Below, piece by piece: positions 58,836 through 64,000 of a stretch of 64,000 bases of DNA (its first letter is position 1; the number at the start of each line of letters is the position of its first letter). The notes beneath the pieces were generated by a model. The model had not been told where the DNA came from, searched no databases, and saw only the letters and a list, made by a program, of their open reading frames with translations. Location of the stretch: positions 124,001 to 188,000 of the forward strand of contig CAJFQC010000001.1 in assembly GCA_904418845.1 (NCBI GenBank), in the 5' to 3' direction. Both the position numbers and the translations under genes were made by a program. Source of the stretch: an uncultured Ruminococcus sp. (GTDB taxonomy: Bacteria > Bacillota > Clostridia > Lachnospirales > Lachnospiraceae).

Positions 58836-61800
58836 ATGAGTAGTGTAAGACGAGTTTTTGTAGAGAAAAAGCCGGCATTTGCAGTGGCAGCCAAGGAACT
58901 CCGCCATGAGATACGCCATTATCTCGGCATTCAGGACGTGACGGGAGTGCGTGTGCTGATCAGATATGACGTGGAAAATATTTCCGATGAGACATTCGAG
59001 AAGGCATGCAGCGGAGTGTTCGCTGAGCCGCCGGTGGATATCCTGTATAAAGAGGAATTCGCGGTGAACGAGGGAGACCGCAGCTTTTCCGTGGAATATC
59101 TTCCGGGCCAGTTTGATCAGAGGGCAGACTCTGCCGAGCAGTGTATTCGTTTTATCAAGGAGGACGAGACTCCGGTGATCCGCACGGCGACAACATATGT
59201 GATCGAAGGAGGAATTTCTGATGAAGAACTTTCGGAGGTCCGTAACCACTGCATCAATCCGGTGGATTCCAGAGAAGCGCAGGCAGAGAAGCCGGATACA
59301 CTTGTCACGGTATTTGATGAGCCGGAGGATATCAAAGTATTCGACGGATTCTGCCAGATGCCGGAGACCGAATTAAAAGAGCTTTATGACTCTCTTGGAC
59401 TTGCCATGACTTTTAAGGATTTCCTTCACATCCAGAATTATTATAAAGGTGAGGAACACAGAGATCCATCTATGACAGAGATTCGTGTTCTTGACACATA
59501 CTGGTCCGACCACTGCCGCCACACGACGTTTTCCACAGAGCTTACGGACGTGGTGTTTGATGACGGCGACTACAGGAAACCGATCGAAGATACTTATAAG
59601 CAGTATTTGAAAGATCACAATGAGATATTTGCCGGGCGAGAGGATAAGTTTGTCTGCCTGATGGACCTTGCCCTCATGGCAATGCGCAGACTGAAAAGGG
59701 AAGGAAAGCTCGAAGATCAGGAGCAGTCCGATGAGATCAACGCCTGCAGCATTGTTGTGCCCATCAAAGTGGACGGTGTGGAGGAAGAGTGGCTCATCAA
59801 CTTTAAGAACGAGACTCATAACCATCCGACAGAGATTGAACCTTTCGGAGGAGCGGCGACCTGTCTCGGCGGTGCTATCCGTGACCCGCTTTCAGGACGG
59901 ACCTATGTATATCAGGCAATGCGTGTGACCGGAGCGGCAGATCCTACTGTATCTGTGCAGGATACACTGAAAGGAAAGCTGCCCCAGAAGAAGCTTGTCC
60001 GGGGCGCGGCGCACGGATACAGCTCTTATGGAAACCAGATCGGTCTTGCGACGGGACTTGTAAAAGAAATCTACCATCCAAACTATGTGGCGAAACGTAT
60101 GGAGATCGGCGCAGTGCTGGGCGCGGCTCCAAGACGCGCGGTGATCCGTGAGACGTCGGATCCGGGAGATATCATCATCCTGCTGGGAGGACGGACAGGA
60201 CGCGACGGCTGCGGCGGCGCCACAGGTTCTTCAAAGGTACATACAGAAGAATCTATCGAGACGTGCGGCGCAGAGGTCCAGAAAGGAAATCCGCCCACAG
60301 AGCGTAAGATCCAGAGGCTGTTCCGCCGGGAGGAAGTGAGCAGGCTGATCAAAAAGTGTAATGATTTCGGCGCGGGCGGTGTGTCAGTGGCCATCGGTGA
60401 GCTGGCAGACGGACTGAGGGTTGAGCTTGATAAAGTTCCGAAGAAATACGCGGGACTGGACGGTACGGAAATTGCCATTTCTGAATCCCAGGAGCGTATG
60501 GCTGTGGTAGTCGACCCGAAGGATGCGGCAGAGTTCATGTCCTACGCAAAGGAGGAAAACCTTGAGGCGACAGAGGTTGCGGTTGTGACAGAAGAGCCGA
60601 GGCTGGTTCTCGTATGGAGAGGAAAAGAGATCGTGAATCTCTCACGTGCTTTTCTTGACACGAATGGGGCCCATCAAGAGACATCTGTTGAGGTGGAGAT
60701 GCCAAAACGTGAGGACAGCCTGTTTAAGCGCAGAGAGATCGGCGATGTGAAAACAGCATGGCTTAATGTGCTGAGTGATCTGAATGTATGCTCGCAGAAG
60801 GGACTCGTAGAGATGTTCGACGGTTCTATTGGAGCAGGTTCTGTGTTCATGCCGCACGGCGGTAAATATCAGATGACAGAGACGCAGACAATGGTGGCAA
60901 AGGTGCCGGTCCTCACAGGAAAGACAGACAGTGTATCCATGATGAGCTACGGCTTTGATCCCTATCTGTCAAGCTGGAGCCCGTATCACGGGGCGGTTTA
61001 CGCGGTTGTGGAGTCTGTGGCAAAGATCGTTGCCGCGGGCGGCGACTATAAAAAGATCCGCTTTACATTCCAGGAGTACTTCCGCAGGATGAGTGAAGAT
61101 CCGAAGAGATGGAGCCAGCCTTTCGCGGCGCTTCTCGGCGCGTACGCGGCGCAGATCGGATTCGGACTGCCGTCCATCGGCGGAAAAGACAGTATGTCAG
61201 GAACTTTCCGGGATATCGATGTTCCCCCGACGCTTGTGTCCTTTGCGGTTGATATGGCCACAGAGAAAGACATCATCACGCCGGAACTTAAAAAAGCCGG
61301 AAACAAACTGGTATGGCTGCGCATTGAGAAAGACGGATACGACCTTCCGGTATACGGTCAGATCATGGAACAGTACGGGAAGTTCACAGAGGATATCCGG
61401 GCGGGAAGGATTGTGTCTGCATATGCTCTTGACCGCCACGGCGTGATCGCCGCTGTGAGCAAGATGGCTTTTGGCAATAAGATGGGCGTAAAGATCGAGC
61501 ACAATATAGATCCGAGAGATATGTTCGCTCCGGCATTCGGCGATATCATCGCTGAGGTAGAGGACGGACAGGTCGGAAATTTACAGATAAGCTACACAGT
61601 GATCGGTGAAGTGGCAGACAGAGATACATTTGAATATAGCGGTGCAAAGATCGGCATGGAAGAAGCGCTTGGCGCATGGACGGGCACTCTGGAGAAAGTT
61701 TTTGCCACAAAGTCAGCGGAGAGCTCAGACCAGCGGGTGGAGGAGAAGCTTTATGATGCTTCTGACATCCATGTCTGCAGTCACAAGATCGCTCAGCCTA

Positions 61801-62591
61801 CAGTGTTCATACCGGTATTTCCGGGTACGAACTGTGAGTATGACAGCGCGAGGGCATTCGAGAGAGCAGGAGCGAAGGTTATCACAAAGGTGTTCCGCAA
61901 TCTGGATGCGGAGGATATCCGTTCTTCGGTAGCAGAGTTTGAAAAAGCCATCGCCCAGGCGCAGATGATTATGTTCCCGGGCGGGTTCAGCGCGGGTGAT
62001 GAGCCGGATGGTTCCGCGAAGTTCTTTGCCACCGCTTTCCAGAACGCGAAGATCAAAGAGGCGGTCGAGAAGCTGTTAAATGAAAGGGACGGACTTGCCC
62101 TTGGTATCTGTAATGGTTTCCAGGCGCTCATCAAGCTGGGACTGGTGCCGTACGGAAAGATCGTGGGACAGACAGCGGCTGCACCGACATTGACATATAA
62201 TACGATCGGACGCCACATTTCCAAGATGGTGTATACGAAGGTTGTGACAAACAAATCCCCATGGCTTCAGGAGGCAGAGCTGGGAGCTGTATATACGAAC
62301 CCCGCCTCCCACGGAGAAGGACGGTTTGTTGCAAGCCAGGAGTGGATTGACCGTCTGTTTGAAAATGGCCAGGTGGCGACGCAGTACTGTGACCCGGAAG
62401 GAACTATCAGTATGGATGAAGAGTGGAATGTAAACGGTTCTTACCGTGCCATCGAGGGTATCACAAGCCCTGACGGACGCGTACTGGGCAAGATGGCGCA
62501 CTCTGAGCGCCGGGATGCTTCTGTTGCGGTCAATATCTACGGAGAGCAGGATCTTAAGATCTTTGAATCCGGAGTAAAGTATTTTAAATGA
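58836..62591 (+). CDS. purL: Phosphoribosylformylglycinamidine synthase, single-chain
   Basis: ATP-dependent conversion of FGAR to FGAM with glutamine, in purine synthesis. The 1251-residue protein combines the N-terminal PurS-like part, the two synthase halves (TYWSDHCRHTTF with the catalytic His, NHPTEIEPFGGAATC, GGRTGRDGCGGATGSS, IGGKDSMSG), and a C-terminal glutaminase with PGTNCEYDSARAFERAG, nucleophile Cys near 1091 in GICNGFQ, and the HGEGRF His/Glu pair. This large single-chain form is the kind known from Proteobacteria, eukaryotes and clostridia, unlike the B. subtilis split PurSQL. Monocistronic, distant from purB. Confidence 0.96.
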   Translation: MSSVRRVFVEKKPAFAVAAKELRHEIRHYLGIQDVTGVRVLIRYDVENISDETFEKACSGVFAEPPVDILYKEEFAVNEGDRSFSVEYLPGQFDQRADSAEQCIRFIKEDETPVIRTATTYVIEGGISDEELSEVRNHCINPVDSREAQAEKPDTLVTVFDEPEDIKVFDGFCQMPETELKELYDSLGLAMTFKDFLHIQNYYKGEEHRDPSMTEIRVLDTYWSDHCRHTTFSTELTDVVFDDGDYRKPIEDTYKQYLKDHNEIFAGREDKFVCLMDLALMAMRRLKREGKLEDQEQSDEINACSIVVPIKVDGVEEEWLINFKNETHNHPTEIEPFGGAATCLGGAIRDPLSGRTYVYQAMRVTGAADPTVSVQDTLKGKLPQKKLVRGAAHGYSSYGNQIGLATGLVKEIYHPNYVAKRMEIGAVLGAAPRRAVIRETSDPGDIIILLGGRTGRDGCGGATGSSKVHTEESIETCGAEVQKGNPPTERKIQRLFRREEVSRLIKKCNDFGAGGVSVAIGELADGLRVELDKVPKKYAGLDGTEIAISESQERMAVVVDPKDAAEFMSYAKEENLEATEVAVVTEEPRLVLVWRGKEIVNLSRAFLDTNGAHQETSVEVEMPKREDSLFKRREIGDVKTAWLNVLSDLNVCSQKGLVEMFDGSIGAGSVFMPHGGKYQMTETQTMVAKVPVLTGKTDSVSMMSYGFDPYLSSWSPYHGAVYAVVESVAKIVAAGGDYKKIRFTFQEYFRRMSEDPKRWSQPFAALLGAYAAQIGFGLPSIGGKDSMSGTFRDIDVPPTLVSFAVDMATEKDIITPELKKAGNKLVWLRIEKDGYDLPVYGQIMEQYGKFTEDIRAGRIVSAYALDRHGVIAAVSKMAFGNKMGVKIEHNIDPRDMFAPAFGDIIAEVEDGQVGNLQISYTVIGEVADRDTFEYSGAKIGMEEALGAWTGTLEKVFATKSAESSDQRVEEKLYDASDIHVCSHKIAQPTVFIPVFPGTNCEYDSARAFERAGAKVITKVFRNLDAEDIRSSVAEFEKAIAQAQMIMFPGGFSAGDEPDGSAKFFATAFQNAKIKEAVEKLLNERDGLALGICNGFQALIKLGLVPYGKIVGQTAAAPTLTYNTIGRHISKMVYTKVVTNKSPWLQEAELGAVYTNPASHGEGRFVASQEWIDRLFENGQVATQYCDPEGTISMDEEWNVNGSYRAIEGITSPDGRVLGKMAHSERRDASVAVNIYGEQDLKIFESGVKYFK

Positions 62592-62628
62592 TTAGGGGAG
62601 CAATCACAGTTTAATAAGAAGAAAAAAG

Positions 62629-62676
62629 AACCCCGCAAAGGCAGGCCTGAGAAAAAGCTGCCCCTGCGGGGGTTTT
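62629..62676. terminator. Bidirectional terminator between purL and aroC
   Basis: ACCCCGCA (62630-62637) pairs with TGCGGGGGT (62665-62673), enclosing an inner GGCAG/CTGCC stem. T runs follow on both strands (TTTT forward; a T-rich stretch on the minus strand). Confidence 0.8.
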
Positions 62677-62723
62677 CTGAAATATTTCTGAAGAGATGGT
62701 TTGTCAAAAAGGCTGCTGCACGA

Positions 62724-63881
62724 TTATTCAAGGTCAGCGCTGTCTGCCGGAACACAGTTATATACCTTTTTTACATGCTCCAGCCTGGAAGCCATGTTTC
62801 TCAGCAAAAGATCAGCCAGGGTCAGCGCGGCCATGGATTCTACAACGACAACAGCGCGGGGGACGATGACAGGGTCATGTCTTCCGTGGACAGTGATGTC
62901 GGTATTTTCCCCGGCTATGTTTACTGTCTGCTGTGTTTTAGCGATAGAAGAGGTAGGCTTTACGGCGGCCCGGAGGACAAGCTGCGCTCCGTCGCTCATG
63001 CCGCCCAGTGTTCCGCCGGAATGATTGGTCACCTTGCAGATCCGGCCGCCAGACCCGGCGCAGCAAGTGTCAGAGGTGCCGAGGCTGCGGAATGCATCAT
63101 TGTTCTTGCTTCCCACAGAGGCGGCTGAGGCGAAGCCATCCCCGATCTCCACACCTTTTACCGCGCCGATGGACATGACTGCCTGGGCGAGCAGGGCATC
63201 CAGCTTATCAAAGACCGGCTCGCCAAGCCCGGCGGGGAGACCTTCGGCAATGCACTCGATGATACCGCCGCAGGAATCTGTCTTCGACATAAGTGAGGAA
63301 ATGTACTCCCCGGCCTGTTCTGCTATGGAATTATTTGGCATATACAGGCTGTTCTCGTGGATCTCGGACATATGATAATCCTTTTCTGATATGGTAAATG
63401 GTCCGATAGATTTTGTGTAAGCAGAGACTGTGATTCCAAGCTCTTTTAAAAGAAGGCAAGCGACAGCGCCCGCCGCCACGCGTCCGATTGTCTCACGGCC
63501 GGAAGAACGTCCGCCGCCCCGGTAGTCGCGGAATCCGTATTTTTCGGTAAACGGGTAGTCAGCGTGTCCCGGACGGAAAAGGGAGACGATGTTGCCATAA
63601 TCCCTGGGACGCTGATCCTGGTTGCGGACAAGAAGTGAAATAGGAGTTCCCGTTGTCTTTCCCTCGAATACGCCGGAGAGAATTTCAACAGAATCAGACT
63701 CATTTCGCTTTGTCGTATATTTACTCTGCCCGGGCTTACGCCTGTCCAGATATTTCTGGATATCTTCCTCTGACAGGGAAAGACCTGAGGGACAGCCGTC
63801 GATCACAACGCCGATGCCCGGTCCGTGGGATTCACCCCACGTGGTGACGCGGAATATTGTTCCAAATGATGAACCACTCAT
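62724..63881 (-). CDS. aroC: Chorismate synthase
   Basis: Last step of chorismate synthesis: EPSP to chorismate with reduced FMN. The 385-residue protein has the signatures GESHGPGIGVVIDG, GRSSGRETIGRVAAGA, and RPRDYG...RPGHADY with catalytic-region residues, and ends with a conserved PRAVVVVESMAALTLADL. ATG 63881 is chosen because AAAGGAG is 8 bases upstream on the minus strand; the longer open frame runs through the promoter. Monocistronic and unlinked to the ydiB-aroD genes, which supports a non-biosynthetic role for those. Confidence 0.95.
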   Translation of the reverse strand: MSGSSFGTIFRVTTWGESHGPGIGVVIDGCPSGLSLSEEDIQKYLDRRKPGQSKYTTKRNESDSVEILSGVFEGKTTGTPISLLVRNQDQRPRDYGNIVSLFRPGHADYPFTEKYGFRDYRGGGRSSGRETIGRVAAGAVACLLLKELGITVSAYTKSIGPFTISEKDYHMSEIHENSLYMPNNSIAEQAGEYISSLMSKTDSCGGIIECIAEGLPAGLGEPVFDKLDALLAQAVMSIGAVKGVEIGDGFASAASVGSKNNDAFRSLGTSDTCCAGSGGRICKVTNHSGGTLGGMSDGAQLVLRAAVKPTSSIAKTQQTVNIAGENTDITVHGRHDPVIVPRAVVVVESMAALTLADLLLRNMASRLEHVKKVYNCVPADSADLE

Positions 63882-63948
63882 AGATGAGCTCCTTTCTGAT
63901 ATGTAAGCCCCGCGATGTGTCCGCGGGTGTCTGCGGAATATAGGAACC

Positions 63949-63977
63949 ATTATATAAGAAAGAAATATATCTGGCAA
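63949..63977 (-). promoter_or_regulatory. aroC promoter
   Basis: On the minus strand TTGCCA (63972-63977), 17 bp, TATAAT (63949-63954). The leader contains a 6-bp CCCGCG/CGCGGG hairpin near 63905-63925. Confidence 0.7.
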
Positions 63978-64000
63978 GCGTAAAGAAAAAGAATAGGAAA

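Overview
The window looks like one chromosome segment of an anaerobic, endospore-forming Firmicute, most likely Lachnospiraceae (Clostridium cluster XIVa). The grounds are the sporulation sigma factor SigG, TTGACA/TATAAT promoters, strong AGGAGG ribosome binding sites, roughly 50% G+C, a Firmicutes-type LexA box, a CsoR-copA copper operon, ferredoxin-linked indolepyruvate oxidoreductase, flavodiiron protein and a BaiCD/FldZ-like flavoenzyme. This is family-level inference; the species cannot be named from what I can see. There are no rRNA, tRNA, CRISPR, phage or IS genes, and no gene-free stretch longer than 300 bases.

Layout. 1-14980: end of a TPR protein, a polar amino-acid ABC transporter, purB, a repeat-bearing LRR surface protein, a sirtuin-like protein without the catalytic His, gltX, a UvrD-like helicase, a DUF1292 protein, a sugar-binding lipoprotein with a GH13-like protein that has lost its catalytic residues, a DUF5662 protein, luxS and a histidine phosphatase. 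15041-25225: a quinate/shikimate island with an enoate-reductase-like flavoenzyme, two LysR regulators, a YdiB-type dehydrogenase, a YdiN-like MFS transporter, type I dehydroquinase and a TRAP transporter. 25427-28368: csoR-copA, with a copper-chaperone domain fused at the C-terminus of CopA that carries its own ribosome binding site. 28473-40368: MBL/beta-CASP nuclease, sigG, HAD phosphatase, pth, mfd, a PrsA-like lipoprotein, a small kinase, flavodiiron protein and a Spx/ArsC-like protein.

40514-46438: an aromatic 2-oxoacid cluster (two phenylacetate-CoA ligases, iorA, iorB, two ACT proteins). 46567-50149: cold-shock protein, two Rrf2 regulators, metY and cysK. 50295-52196: ptsH-ptsI, the HPr having Arg instead of the regulatory Ser46. 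52457-57038: a three-gene DNA repair operon (radical SAM protein with HhH, its TIGR03915-type partner, and a Rad3-like helicase with a Cas4-like nuclease domain) behind a promoter overlapped by LexA-type boxes. 57041-63881: a LysR regulator, a Lit-like membrane protein (TIGR01906), purL and aroC.

Two parts stand out. In the quinate/shikimate island, the flavoenzyme promoter and the ydiB promoter each carry an ATAG-N7-CTAT LysR box exactly 58 bp from the -10 hexamer, which ties two divergent transcription units into one regulon. The genes suggest that shikimate, itself a cyclic enoate, is taken up and reduced. The second is the SOS-type DNA repair operon, whose first two proteins belong to families with no established biochemical function that I know of.
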